Assembly: GCA_002914845.1 (NCBI GenBank)
Contig: JXTC01000278.1
Span: 21,600 to 85,599 of the forward strand
Reading direction: 5' to 3'
Origin: Trema orientale
Taxonomy: Eukaryota; Streptophyta; Magnoliopsida; Rosales; Cannabaceae
DNA length: 64,000 bases
Part shown: in pieces, positions 24,628-37,150 of the stretch
How positions within the stretch are numbered: position 1 is the stretch's first letter
Layout of the letters: each line of letters starts with the position of its first letter
Notes under the pieces: model-generated
What the model was told of the DNA's origin: nothing
Seen by the model: the letters and a program-made list of their open reading frames with translations, nothing else
Databases searched by the model: none
Program-made: the position numbers and the translations under genes

Positions 24628-27600
24628 ATGCCCAGACTGAGATTGATGAGGGTGATGGCAATGCCTTATTCTTCTTCTCCTCTAACTCAACCCCACTTGG
24701 TCTCTCTCCCTCTTAAACCCAGAACTCTACTCCTTCGGAAACCCCATAAACCCCACTACCGTCCAAGTTCAAGCTCAACAATCATCTTCTTCGCCAGACC
24801 CTTCTCTGCCTCAGCCACCTTATCCTCATCCGCAGAGCCTCAAATACCCTATTCTTTGAAGAGCTTCGATGGTGATCTTCAACCGTACTTGCGCTGCTCC
24901 ATGCCTCATAAACGCCTCAAGGTTGCTGTTCTCCTCAGCGGCGGTGTCGATAGTAGCGTTGCTCTTCGCCTCCTCCACGCCGCCGGACACTCCTGTACCG
25001 CCTTCTACCTCAAAATTTGGTTCCAAGTACGTTACCTGGCATTTTGCTTTGATGATTTTCCGTGCTTTTGGGATCACCATTTCTTGGAAAATAGACAAAT
25101 TCTATGGATAAATTTGATTATTTGGCCTTCTTTCGATCTTAAAAATTAGCATGCTTAAATGGGTGAATAGAATATGGCGTTTGCTTGAATTTGTTTTGGG
25201 AGATTCTATTGGATTATTTAAGACATTAAAAATGCTTATGTGTATTATTTAGAGTATTGTTGAGTTGTTCTGAACATACGTGAGGCTGTCTCTAATGTGT
25301 GGTCTTATGTAGGAAGATTTTGAGAACTTTTGGTCTGAATGCCCGTGGGAAGATGATTTGAAGTATGCAAAAACTGTTTGTAATCAGGTCTGTTTCTGTA
25401 TCATCAACATTGGATTATGCAAAAGAGGGACTTCATTATGTAAACTGGCATTTTCTTTTTCAGATTCAAGTGCCACTAGAAGTTGTGCATCTCACGGATG
25501 AATATTGGAAGAATGTGGTACAAACAGCTCTTCTTGGTGTATCTGTTTTAAATTACGTTTTTATAAGTATTCAGTTCTCTGAACTGTAAATTTTACCCTG
25601 CCGTGAAAGTAAATTATGAGAATTATGGTTCCATGCTTCAGGTTTCCTACATTATCGATGAGTATCGCTGTGGCCGTACCCCTAATCCAGATGTTCTTTG
25701 CAACACAAGAATTAAGTTTGGTACGTCTTAAATGGAATTTTTAGCATGTTATGTTTTAGATCTTTATGTGGTCTATCGCTGTTTTAAGCTACGTTATTTT
25801 TCAGGTGCATTCATGGATGCCATCAGCAGTATGGAGTTCGACTATGTTGCTTCCGGACATTATGCCAATGTTGTCCACTCATGTGCAAATCAAATAGATG
25901 TTGCTTCTGTTTTAGAACTATCGCAAGACATGGTACTTATAGAATAACATAATTGCTGAATTTTGACTTTTGTTTTATCTTGTCCCTAAGTTATTTCCGC
26001 TTTTCAGTGTGCCAGATGTGTTTATGGAATCTAAACTTGTTGATGTTAAGACAGAAGCAGTTTCAGTTTCCGGAATTTACATCGTGCCGTTACTTAGCGC
26101 TCATACATTTGACATGTTTCTTGGTATTTTGAAAAGTATGTTATATGCACAGCACAAGCTGTTGATATCTCTGACTTCTACTTTTTAGGTGAAGGATCAG
26201 ACGTACTTCCTTTCACATCTCTCTCAGGCCCAGCTTAAGCGACTAATTTTCCCACTTGGTTGTATCTCAAAGGTTAGTGGGTAATTTTGAGCACATTGCA
26301 TCTTTTTACAAGATACTTTATTGAAACAATTCCATCCATTTTCATGCTATTGCTATCCAATTCAACAAAAAAATAACACAGGCAACATCTCTTGGTTCTT
26401 TTGTATTTCTTTATATGAGTAGCATTGATTGTAGCTGCGGAAAGGCATACTCTTGAGTTTAGAGTTTGGACATCCATAAAGTGCCCTATTTCTGTATTAA
26501 CTTTCGTGGTATTACTTGAAATTGTTGGACTCCCACATTCATCTCTAAGTTCCTTTTTTTTTTTTTCCCTAGGAAGAAGTTCGGAAGCTTGCCACAAAAT
26601 TTGATCTGCCTAATAAAGACAGAAAGGATTCACAAGGAATATGCTTTCTTGGGAAGGTATGCCGTACATCTCTTCCTTTCTTTCCGCTCTTTCTAGATTC
26701 AATATTTCATACTTGTTATGAAAAGTTTGCCGTTCAGTTTTTCTTTTCGCTGATTTCTTCTCTATTTTTATTTGTTAGCTTGGATTAGAAAGGAAATTAT
26801 AGAATGTTGTTGATCTCTTGATTGATTTCACTAGTATAAGATCAATTTGCTTTTACTTCCCAATATGAATACTGTCCTCCGGATGCTACAAGCTTCTTTT
26901 CATTTTGAATGGTAAAAATTCGATGCTAGAATTCAGATTGATATTTATTCATTTGGTACTCTCTCTAGTTTGCCACAATGAAGTTATTTGAGTGACCATC
27001 AATGTTGAGTTAATGCACTTTTAACTTTTGTTTTCTTTCCTTCAGATTAAGTTTAATGAATTTGTCGCTAGACACATAGGGGAGGAGGAAGGTATCATAT
27101 TAGAAGCTGAAACAGGAGATTTTCTTGGGAAGCATCGGGGCTTTTGGTTCTATACAATTGGTCAACGTCAAGGTTTACGCCTACCTGGTGGACCCTGGTA
27201 TGTTCTTCACGTATCAATTACTGACTCTCTAAAATTTGATTCTGCCTATATATCCATTTGCCTTGCCTTATGCAGGTATGTTGTTGAGAAAGATGTCAAA
27301 AACAATGTAGTTTTTGCATCAAGAAACTACTTTTCAATTGACAAAAGAAGGCGGATTTTCCGGGTTGGCTCCTTAAAATGGCTTAGCAGGTTGGCCCCAG
27401 ATCAAACCTCTCACCTGCAGTGCAAGGTAGAAAAGCCGATTTCTGGTGGCTCTCGTTATCCTTTTCGATTCTGCCAACTTTATCTTCTTGCCAGCCGTAT
27501 GACCATATTGACATAAATTTGATCTTAAACAGATACTAAGATTAATTAGTTTAGGAATACTTACCAATCTATCTAAACAATCAAGATTCTTTTAGAAACT

Positions 27601-28086
27601 ATATTCTTGTACACATGCTTGCCAGTAATGTAAGTATACTTGTTTGTATAATTGTTTCAGGTTAGACATGGCCCTGGTTTTTACAATTGTAGCTTGACTA
27701 TGGAATTCGGTGAAGATGTTGCAGTTGTCCAGTTATCTGAAGATGATCAAGGCCTGGCAGCTGGACAGTTTGCAGCCTTCTACCAAGGAAATACTTGCTT
27801 GGGCTCTGGTGTAATTTTGGAGTCTTGGGATGACAAGGGCTTTCCTGTTTGTGCCAGAGCTCTCGAAATTGCAAGAATGGAAGACAAGTCACTGCTTGGA
27901 AAACCGGTAAAGATAAAAGTTAAGTCAGATAGTCCAACATCGGAGCCTGATCAAGAAGGTGGTACAAAGCTTAATATTAAGGGACAGAGAAGCTCCCAAA
28001 TTGTTTCCGCCAAAAAAGGAAGGCAGGCATTATTTCCTATTAGGTGGTTGCAACAGTTTAGTGAGAGGTGGTTTCGAAAATTCTAA
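24628..28086 (+). CDS. Organellar tRNA-specific 2-thiouridylase (MnmA/TRMU type)
   Basis: Thiolates uridine-34 of Lys, Glu and Gln tRNAs in mitochondria or plastids, using ATP and persulfide sulfur. Ten exons with GT-AG introns keep one frame: 24628-25026, 25313-25387, 25464-25517, 25642-25720, 25805-25932, 26189-26272, 26573-26656, 27046-27197, 27276-27426, 27661-28086; 543 residues. Residues 1 to about 90 are Ser/Pro/Arg-rich, as in an organelle-targeting peptide. The PP-loop SGGVDSS is at 104-110. The two cysteines expected for catalysis lie in [14 protein letters not shown] (Cys196) and [10 protein letters not shown] (Cys297). The central tRNA-binding part ([20 protein letters not shown]) and the C-terminal beta-barrel ([11 protein letters not shown]) are present. 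It is longer than bacterial MnmA (about 370) because of the leader and a C-terminal tail of about 45 residues. It looks functional. Confidence 0.93.
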
Positions 28087-28346
28087 GTTGTGCCAAGGAG
28101 TGCATACATACAACTTAAAAGACTTATACAACTTGAATGTTATGTAGATATTTCAGAATAACTTATTATGCTCTTTTAAATTTGATAATTTTTTTTTGAC
28201 AAAAAGTCTGACGAATGCTTGGAAGTCAAATAATTCGGGGCAAAGTGGTAAAGTAATTATAATTCAGGGCTGTTAGTGAAACCTTAATTGCTGTACTTTC
28301 TCTACTGATGCCATTCATTTAGTTTGTTTTCAAATAAAGTTTAATT

Positions 28347-28770
28347 TATGTCGTTTTATAAGGATGTTGTCGTTTTCCTGTTCTGATCATATATCCTCGC
28401 CTTTTAGCATTCGGCATGGCATAGAATGTTTATGAATCAGATTCTATGAGAAAAGTTGGGGAACAAAGGAGAATTCTGTTTGTATTAGTATCATTGATTT
28501 GAGTACCAAGCCCCATTTATAAGTACTCCCCAGGTTAATTGCTGGAGCCTGATTGGTAAGTACTCAACACCGAGTGCTTTTATATGTAGCTTCCTTCATC
28601 ATCCTAGCCTCCACTTACTTGGCTACTGTTGACGGAGAGAGGTCATGGCCGCAGGAAACGGCCAGAGAAAAAAGAGAGATGGCAACCTTTTTTTTTTTTT
28701 TTTTTCCAATTGTAGACAGAGAGACGTTAGTTTGCGTTGTGTATATAAGCTTGAGATGTTAAAAAAAAAT
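28347..28770. repeat. Duplicated flank, partner of 19165-19520
   Basis: Matches the DNA downstream of F-box copy D. A segment of about 80 bp at about 28499-28580 (containing AAGTACTCCCC and GTAAGTACTC) is extra here and may be a small insertion. Confidence 0.75.
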
Positions 28771-28779
28771 AAAATCAAC

Positions 28780-30150
28780 TAAAATACTCCTTACGAGCTT
28801 AATTATTCGTTAAAATATTATACATATTTTTCACATCAAATGTATACCTAAAAATGAGTATTTTTGAAAAAAAAAAAAAGTTAAAAAGGAGTACTTTTGA
28901 AATATAAAATACAAAAATGGATACTAGGTTTGAATTCTCCTGGTCTATTTAAGGCATGCCTATTTTACTTCCACATGATAAAATATAGTTATTTAAACGA
29001 TAAAGCCCCATATAAATTTTGTCAACTAGTGGTTTCAATACGGGTAGGTACTAAAATAAGCCGGCACGGGCATGACGAGTTTATAAGATGGTACGATAAG
29101 GAATGACCTAACATGACACGATTAATAGCTATGTCCGACACAGCGTGATAAATAAACGTACTCAGCCGACATTCACATATGTCATACAAGAACATACCCA
29201 ACGTCCACATTCAAGCAATAGAATTGTCAAATTCAAAACTATCTTAAATGAAAAGCAATGCAATGATAAAATTAATGGCTCAATCTTAATCAGATTATAA
29301 TAATTCGAGACAAGTATCCTTTAAAAAAAAAAAAATTCGAGACAAGTAAATAGGATTGTAATGAAGGCCAACAAAAATTTGAAAGGCCTAAACCAAAACA
29401 AAACAAAACCAAACCAAAATTAGGAAAGTACAAGAACGGCTAGAAGAACAATATTCCACCTGTTATCCTCCTTGTATAGGAAAGAAATTTCAAATATTAA
29501 AATCAGGAAATTTCAAGAAAGACATAAAGAACCGATTCATTAAGCTGTATATGGAAAGTCTCAAAGCCACATTTCTTCGCAGTGGAACAACGCACAATGG
29601 AAAATTTATAACCAATCCAAAGACACAAGGAGCCATGAAGAATAAATATATAACCAATTATCCCGAAGCCAAAGTGAGGAGATGCCATATGAAAAAACAT
29701 AAAATAAAATTAAGATCGTAGAGCTACTGTTATAGTAATATTGCATCTTGGAAACTCATAAATATTGCTCACCAGAAATTGAGAGTCAAAGAGAGACAGC
29801 GCCAGAAACTGATGAGAGACGAGAACTGCTTCTTTCTTCGCAATATTTCGCTCTGGGCTCGGCGTCTATGGTTTTCTGCTCTTAGTATGTCGCTATAGCA
29901 GAGCATGTTTTTTCCCTGAACGAATTGAGATAGAAAGAGTCGAAGAAAGTTAAGCAGGGTATGAAAAAACTTGGAGCAAAGTCGTAATCTGTAAATAAAA
30001 CTTCATTCCACGATCGAAATTTATTGCTTTTGGGGCAGGAAAAAAACGTGGGACAGTAAGAAATGGTGGGAGGAAGTTACTACTCATACGAGCTCTTTAG
30101 CCGCTTATTATGATAGATAGATGTTTTTAACTGAAGAAATTAGTGAGCAA
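28780..30150. other. Intergenic, no supported gene
   Basis: AT-rich sequence with no domain-bearing ORF. On the minus strand at about 29780-29900 there is a leader-like stretch ending in a TTTCTG|GTGAGC donor, but I could not connect it to a coding exon. Confidence 0.35.
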
Positions 30151-30155
30151 ATTAA

Positions 30156-31010
30156 TCATAGCGCCCAAGTAGTTTTGGACATCGATTCAATAAGCTCCTT
30201 TGCAAATGTGTCCATAGCCGGTGCAGGCAAGAAAACGCGCACCACAAACCCTTGCATGAAGAAGCTAGCCACTCCAGGAATGGTCTCTACGTCACCCTTT
30301 GGCTGCCCCACCACAAACAGGCCTTCCCCAATCCACTAAATCCTATTTTCACTATCTTGTTCTGCATCACTACTTTATTGATGATCGGATACCCATATTT
30401 CAGGACCATACAACAATTAATTTCGAGGTGAATGCATATTCATTAGAGTATAAAAACTAATACATATACATTAATCTATATAAACGTAAGTATGCGCAAT
30501 AAGCCGCATATATAGCTAGCTGAATTAGATAAGGTGGTGGTTACATACCTGAATAAGCTACAAGGGGGATTGAAGGAACCCTCCAGATTGAGGAAGATCC
30601 AAAAGAAGCTCCTCCAAGCAAGGAAATGGGGGTTGAAGAGCGTCCCCAGAGTCCTTCAAGGAGATATCGGCATTGGCCTCGGCCTCAACGAACAACACAC
30701 CCTTCCCAGCACAATCCACCACAACCTTCCGCCCTGCCCCTCCTCCTAATTCCCTCAGCCTACCAGCTAAGGGATAGTGAAAAATCAGCATTTCCGCCAC
30801 TGCGTCACTGATCACTGTCACGGGGTCCCTTCCTTTCATGGACGCCTCATGCTTATAGAACTGTATCACCGGAATATGAAACCGAAGTCCTTCTTGCTCA
30901 TCTGTATCAGAGAGTAGTTTAAGCTCTTTTGGGCTGGCCTTAGCCGGAACTATCAGTTCCGGATGCGACCTTCGGACTTTGAACACTAAAGAGGCTGGTG
31001 GTGCTGCCAT
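30156..31010 (-). pseudogene. BAHD acyltransferase pseudogene
   Basis: BAHD enzymes move acyl groups from CoA onto alcohols or amines in specialised metabolism; this one looks like the alcohol acyltransferase group. Exon 1 (31010-30549) reads MAAPPASLVFKVRRSHPELI, then HYPLAGRLREL and PCLEELLLDLP. Four codons before the donor (ATTCAG|GTATGT), a TAG at 30560-30558 replaces the usual Leu. Almost all of the large second exon, including the HxxxD catalytic motif, is missing. A remnant of the C-terminus at 30336-30156 reads VDWGRPVCGGAAKG, then after a one-base shift IPGVASFF and LPAPAMD. VDWGR stands where the family has DFGWG. Nonsense, deletion and frameshift together make it dead. Confidence 0.88.
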
Positions 31011-31388
31011 AAATTGTAACTATGTATTTCCCTGCACTACTAGCTAGCACAGAATGGTGCATATATATATATGGTTGCCAATCCGGTAGGTATTTTTTTT
31101 TTTTAATCTCTCTACAGGTATATTTTTTTTTTTTAATCTCTCTACAGGTATTTTTCTTAGCTGTTGGATCATTATCTAATGATGATCCAACGACTATAAT
31201 GATGTGTATAAAAAAACGTGCATTATTAATGTTATTTCTCTCTCTTACTGTTTACTATAAAAAAATATATAAGATAAATTTTTATTGACCAAATTGATAT
31301 CTATGCATAGATTAAAAAAAAAATACCTACTGAATTGGTGCCCTATATATATAGCTTAATTTGAAGGTAAAGTAATGTTAGTACAAAA

Positions 31389-31500
31389 ACCAACATTTAC
31401 ATGTTCGCTTCTAAGCAAAAACCCCTCTACTGAGAGTACAACAGACCAACATTTACATGTTCGCTTCTAAGCAAAAACCCCTCTACTGAGAGTACAACAG
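31389..31500. repeat. Perfect tandem duplication of 56 bp
   Basis: Two identical units, 31389-31444 and 31445-31500, each starting ACCAACATTTACATGTTCGC. Confidence 0.95.
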
Positions 31501-31965
31501 AACGACCAAGTCTCAGTAACCATCTCATAGGAAAGAACTAATGCATACAGCACCAATGTTAGGTAAACTCACAATAACAGAAGAAGGAAAGGAGAAAAGT
31601 GGTTTTGAAAGAAAAATTCCAGGTTCCCCCTCTCCCCTTACAAAAAGTCAACAAATAAATCTTCATAACTTTTGGTAAAAGAACCAACTTAGCTATAGTT
31701 TAAAGTCTTCCCAACTTTTTTATTTATTTCTCATAAACCCAAAAAGCCGCATTGCAAAATCCAAAAACCCAATACCTAATTTCTCTCAGATTATCCTTTA
31801 GTTCCTATAGGAACATACAGATCATGAACAAAAAAGAAAGCCAAATACATCCAACAAACTACTAACTAAAACAAACGACTTCACATACTACAGTACAAAT
31901 ATACATATGTATATAGATACATACACACGTATACGTATAGAGAGAGAGAGAGAGAGAAAGAATAC

Positions 31966-32104
31966 CTGACAGTGGGACGCTGGTAGTGGTAGATATCTGG
32001 AATTCTGGACTGGAGGTAGAAATGATGTCGGGTGTCTCCTCGTTGAGCATCTGCATTGGCCGTTTGTACGGCCCACATAACAATACCGTCAAGTCAAAAG
32101 TCAT
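31966..32104 (-). CDS. Possible first coding exon of a divergent gene
   Basis: On the minus strand an ATG at 32104 opens 46 codons (MTFDLTVLLCGPYKRPMQML, then PDIISTSSPEFQIS and TSVPLSG) ending at a good donor, CTGTCAG|GTATTC. The next sequence is a CT-rich run typical of a plant intron start. I recognise no family and could not find the next exon with confidence; 31510-31880 could be a 3' untranslated region. It is head-to-head with the GeBP gene, 129 bp between ATGs. The call is tentative. Confidence 0.3.
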
Positions 32105-32233
32105 TTGAAAATTGGGCTTGGACTTGGGCCTCGGCCTGTACGGTATAAAAAAGAAGGGTCTTTAAAAAAATCCTTTCCCTTCTAAATTCAAACTCAACTC
32201 GACGCCTTTCTTCAAAAATCCATTCCATTGGCC
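32105..32233. promoter_or_regulatory. Short, possibly bidirectional promoter
   Basis: The 129-bp gap holds a TATA-like TATAAAA at about 32145 facing the GeBP gene and a GGGCC-containing (TCP-like) stretch at about 32114-32130. Confidence 0.35.
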
Positions 32234-32863
32234 ATGTCAACGCTCAACGCCAAGACCAAGCTTCCCTCGTCACCATCAGAACCATCCTCCGACGCCCGAT
32301 TCCGGCTACTATTCACCGAATCCGACGAGACCCTTCTCCTGAAAACCTTTCTGAAGGTCTCGAAACACTCTTCTCCTTCTTCCTCCACCATCACTTCTCC
32401 CAACTTGGCCCGAATCCGAACCTCTCTGGGGCTCAGATTCAGCCATAGCCAGATCATCGACAAGCTCCGCCGTCTCCGTCTCAAGTACCACCGCCAAGCC
32501 CGGACCAAGTCCCTCATCAAGACCCCTCACGATCTCAAACTCTACAACATCGCGCGCAAGATATGGGGCAAGAAGACCCAACACAAACGACTTCGTCATG
32601 CAAAGAAAGAGGAAGAAGAACCTCAAACGAGTGGTGGGTCTGAGGGATTTCGAGCTGAAAGTGAGGAATTTTCTCGGGAAAATGATGAGGTTTTAGAAAA
32701 AGGGTCGGTGTGTTTGGACGAGGAGAAAGTGAGGAGTGTGCGTGAGAGGTGGATGGTGCTGAGGATGGAAGAAGCAGAGCTAATGGCTCAGAAGGCAGAG
32801 TTGGTTAAGGAGCAGCTGAAGCTGGTGATTCAGGCATTTCGGTCTTCTTCCGGGACAAGTTGA
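32234..32863 (+). CDS. GeBP/DUF573-family transcription regulator
   Basis: Single-exon gene of 209 residues starting at the ATG at 32234 (MSTLNAK); the frame is open six bases further up only through a TTG. Residues about 25-105 form the plant GeBP (GLABROUS1-enhancer-binding/STOREKEEPER) DNA-binding domain: LLFTESDETLLLKTFLKVSK, then QIIDKLRRLRLKYHRQA and a Lys/Arg-rich stretch ending IWGKKTQHKR. An acidic linker follows (KKEEEEPQ), then a predicted helix rich in Glu, Leu and Lys (MEEAELMAQKAELVKEQLKL) that may form the leucine-zipper-like C-terminal region. It is shorter than many family members (300-400 residues). It is nuclear by family. Target genes are not inferable here. Confidence 0.85.
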   Translation: MSTLNAKTKLPSSPSEPSSDARFRLLFTESDETLLLKTFLKVSKHSSPSSSTITSPNLARIRTSLGLRFSHSQIIDKLRRLRLKYHRQARTKSLIKTPHDLKLYNIARKIWGKKTQHKRLRHAKKEEEEPQTSGGSEGFRAESEEFSRENDEVLEKGSVCLDEEKVRSVRERWMVLRMEEAELMAQKAELVKEQLKLVIQAFRSSSGTS

Positions 32864-32999
32864 TACGAGTACGACGTTGTAATGTACCAAATGTCATTTT
32901 TCTTTTTTTTCTTTTTTTCCTATTTCTATTTTTTATTCTCATTTTTCAGAGAGAAAAAGAATCTTGGGCTAATTTTTGTCACATAATTGAGGACAGGCT

Positions 33000-34430
33000 T
33001 AATACGGCGACATACATAGTTAATTTGGTGTAATCTAATTCTAATCTAATTTGTTGTATACTCTGGACTATTTACTTTTAGCTTATCTTTATTTAGTATT
33101 TGCCTAATTTCCTCATATTTATTTACTCTCGTCATTTATCCTACATTGCGTTATTTTAGGTTCATGGGATTATTTTCCCTTTCTTGAAAAAAAAAAAAAT
33201 ACGTATTGTGAGGAAATTGTCTGACAAAAGACTACGTGGTAGGTATTACTGTTTTAGGAGGTTTGTCGACCAAAACTATTTTTGCTTAGGAGAATACGTT
33301 CACGGACCTACATATTTTCCCTGTATTCGTTTCGTTTTTTGTTTTTCAAAGCGTTATATCAAATATCAATATCTAAATTAGGCCCCAAGCGTTATAGTAA
33401 CATTTATTACATCCATTTTCATAGCCCAAAAAAGGAAAACAAAAGGAAAAAAAAAACGACATTTGTTATCTCACCAGTTATGTTCATTTCTAAACTAGGC
33501 GTTTGTACAAAACCAATTTTGAAAGGAATAATCGATTCCATATCTTGTATAATGAGATTCTTGTGTCAATCCCATTTCCTTATTTGCTGGCGTTTGGTGT
33601 CATTTGTGTCAGGGGTTTCTAATTTTACCTTATCAAGATAAATTAACTCATTAATTTATTGTTTCTCATTTATTTACAAAAAAATTCATTAAGAAGTATT
33701 TCGGCTGAAATAAATATTTCATACTTCATATCATGTCAATCGAGTAAAAAACCACGTTATCATATCATAAAACCACGTTATCATATCATGTTCAAATTGT
33801 CACCCCTTCCATTTTGAACTATTCTAAAACCATAGAAAACTAATCGCATAATCATAATTGAAAGCTGAATCGACATTTTTAATAGCATTCACTGTTCTTT
33901 GCGTTCATATCATAAGACCAGTCAAATCCTAGGATTACCTGAAAGTTATTTTAGTAAATAAATCCCCAACCTGAGAGAGGTCGCCTTTTAATGTTAAGTC
34001 GTACTCTAAGTTAATGGCCAGAAAGCGTTCAATGAGTGACAAATTAGGCTTACAATATGTTAGCCAAGTAGGACAGAAAACTAGAAGACCCCAAGAGTAA
34101 TAGGCGTATGATCTTGGTTTACAGCACCCAAACCCAACCCAATATTTGAGCAATTAAGCCACAAAACTCGAAGATCACAAGAAAATAGGCCTTTAACCTG
34201 AATGAGATCCCAACACATTAAGCATTCACTAAATAATACCAATCATAAATTGGACCTTAGAAATCAAAATCAACTGAATTCCAACAAAAGCCAGCTTGAC
34301 ATACATTGCAAGATAAAATCTCAGAAACATGAGGACACATTTGAAAACGTATAGAACACGGGACACAAGGCATTTCACGAAGATTATATGAAAAGAAACA
34401 CGCAAAGCAGCCATGTTCATGCACCTTCAA
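33000..34430. other. Intergenic, no supported gene
   Basis: AT-rich spacer between the GeBP and CKS genes. A 19-21-bp unit containing ACCACGTTATCATATCAT is tandemly doubled at about 33752-33791. No coding signal is seen. Confidence 0.4.
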
Positions 34431-34739
34431 TCAAAATACACAACCGGTTCTTAATCCACAAACCCACAGAAGTACACCAGAGGTAAACCGAAACTAGCAA
34501 TATGAAATTTTTGTAGCAGTACAAATGACATGAAGTCATCCTAAACTGAGTTTAACTAAGGTAAACATTTGTCTGAAATTCCCCAGAAGAGAAAACTATG
34601 AAGTTCTAACAAAAGATCATGACACGCAAACTAGTTTTAACAAACCATAAAACTAAAGTATTAAGTATTTGATTACAATTCCAGATATTTAACTTTTGAC
34701 CGATATCAGATTACTTGGGTAGAAAAAGCAAAGATGAGC

Positions 34740-35783
34740 TCAGGCTTGGTTCTCCTGCTGCGGCTGTTGGAAGTTCAGAGGCCTCCTGAAGAGCATGATG
34801 TGTGGCTCAGGGCGATGAATGGCATAGTGAACCCAGCCACGGCTCTGCTGTACCCCAATGGCACGCCATTCATTCTGAAAGCCAAACAGCAAGAAGGAAA
34901 AAAAAAATGATAAGGAAAACACATCATAACCATGTCATCAGTTCAGGTCATTCAAAGTGCTTAAAATTCCGATGTGAGGCATTGGATTCAAGTTCAACAC
35001 AAAAACACATATCTTCAGCATCACGGAGAAAATTAATATAGGATGAGAGAGTACCATCCTAGACTCGTGTCACTCACATAATAAATGTTGTTAAGACTTT
35101 CCTTAAAAACAAAATTTGAAATGAAGACCCAATAAAGAAGACCTAAAGTTGAAAAACTAGGTCTACAAAGACGAGTTAAGTGATAATCAACAGGCAATAA
35201 TTTATCATGATCATCTAATTTTCAAGTCCTACTAAACCCGTTGATGATATTTAAATAGTGCTAAGATGAAACAACGTTTCTGTAGTAAGATCCATATACT
35301 ACATCAGACTGAAAGTATTACACTCTGAAGCCAAACCCTAAACATATAATCAAACCAGAATACTAAAATTGAAAACTTCCGTGGAGGATGCATGTCGGAA
35401 TTAATTAATTAAAAAAAAATCAAAAATCAACAATCAAAACGCCGTTGTAATTTTTGCCTCAAAATTAAATCCGTCCAAAGGGTAAAAGAGGAAAATAGAT
35501 AAATTTCTTCAATTTTCCTTCACTTTCTCAGTAAACAAACAGAAACATTATATCCGGAAAGCCCATGAATAAAAAACTTACTTCGGAGAGAAGGCGATTC
35601 TTGGGGAGCAGTTTGGCTACCTCTGGAGGGAGAACCACATGCCTGTATTGACCCCGATTGAGAGAGAAAATGAGTAAGAAAGAGAAGGAAAATGGGAAAG
35701 AAAGAGATGGAAAATGAGGAGGAGGAGTACCTATACTCATAGGTGTCGTCGAAGTATTTCTCCGAGTACTGGATCTGACCCAT
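34740..35783 (-). CDS. Cyclin-dependent kinase regulatory subunit (CKS)
   Basis: CKS proteins dock on CDKs and bind phosphothreonine on substrates, promoting cell-cycle transitions. Three exons, 35783-35731, 35642-35582 and 34874-34740, give 82 residues. They read [18 protein letters not shown], then [20 protein letters not shown], then [20 protein letters not shown] and HIMLFRRPL. The phosphate-binding residues of the family are present (the first-sheet Arg of YEYRHV, the Arg and Ser of QQSRGWVHY, and FRRPL), as is the hinge region. The C-terminus is a short Gln-rich tail. The length matches plant CKS1/CKS2. The ORF could start two codons earlier (MK), but MGQIQYS is the conserved start. A possible leader intron begins at about 35967 (GTGCAG|GTACGT). 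An E2F-like ATTCCCGC lies at 36153-36160, a weak hint of S-phase control. Confidence 0.96.
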
Positions 35784-35986
35784 TTTCACACACTCGTTTC
35801 GAAACGGAAATCAACACTAGGGTTTCCTCCTGCTCAAATTAAAAATAAAAAATAAAATAAATCGATTCAAACAAAATCAAAATCAAAAGAAAAAGAAAAG
35901 AATAATCAGAGATTTCAGAATTAATAAAAGCAAAAATCCTGAGATGGAATTGAAATACTACGTACCTGCACACTGGTACTACTGGC

Positions 35987-35994
<8 letters not shown>

Positions 35995-36026
<32 letters not shown>
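35995..36026. repeat. GA microsatellite in the CKS leader/promoter
   Basis: About 15 GA dinucleotides following GTGTGTGT, upstream of the CKS start codon. Confidence 0.9.
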
Positions 36027-36029
<3 letters not shown>

Positions 36030-36059
36030 GACGGTTTTTGAAGAAAGGCTTAAAAGGCA

Positions 36060-37150
36060 TATAATGGATTCGGTTTTTTTATTTTGTTGCCCTGTTTTAT
36101 TTTATTTATTTATTTATTTATGTAATTTTCTTTGAATTTCAAATTTTGAAAAATTCCCGCTTTAGACCAACGAGTTCTTTTTCAAATAAACATTTTCTTA
36201 AAGGATTATTAAAAAATTAACATTTTAATAGTCGTTACGGTTTATGTGGTAATCATTATGGTTCAAAAATTCAAATATTATTTCGGCAACGGTAGAATTG
36301 ATTTTGAAACACTATGATTAAAATAAAGTAGTTTCATTAGTCGGGATTACCAATTTTGAAAATAATATTTCAGACACGAAAACATGAAAAAGAAAAATAA
36401 TGAGTAAATTAACAAACGGTAATCAAACTGAAAAGAAATAAAGCACAAATATTAAAAATGAAATGAAAAAGGACTATTTCCATACATTTTTTTTTTGTTT
36501 TTGAGATTTTTTTTTTTTTGGGTACCAACCAACACTCATAATTTCAGTTACTCCGATCCTTGCAATTGAGAACCCGCAAATAAAAAAGAAATTATTTAAC
36601 TTCTTTTCCACTTTCAATTTTATCCCCATGTAATCATGTTCACTAGGATCAAGTAAGAGAGTTTTTACTATAGTTTTTCCATATAGTGTTCAAAAAATTA
36701 ATCTAATACCATTGTCCAATCTTGTCATATGGCTTTTGCCTGCTACACATACTTTTATTTGCACTCTCGGCCAAATCATTTAATCAGTCCTACACTAGAA
36801 CCTTCACATATAAGCAAAAATGCACCAAAAGGAGCTACTACCGATCAAAGGGAATGAAATGAAATTAGCCTCATGGATGGGTGATTGTGGCCAAGGAAAC
36901 TCAAAGCTTGGACTAACAATGGACAATGCCAAAATCCACTATTTACATGAAAGCTCATTCATTCATCAAACTTTCTCAAACATCCAAAAATGAAGAGACA
37001 TTACCAAAATTCAGAGGCCTTCCAAGTTCATCTATCACATTTTTACATTTGGACTCTCAACAAACAAAATAATGCTTGACAAGTCATAAAATGAAAAACG
37101 TGCAGAATAAACAAGATTTTCATCTTCCATTTTAGCTTTGGATCAAGTAT
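36060..37150. other. Intergenic, no supported gene
   Basis: AT-rich spacer between the CKS 5' side and the 3' end of the PHD/GNAT gene. Nothing coding is seen; 37150-37421 is probably the 3' untranslated region of the PHD gene. Confidence 0.4.
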
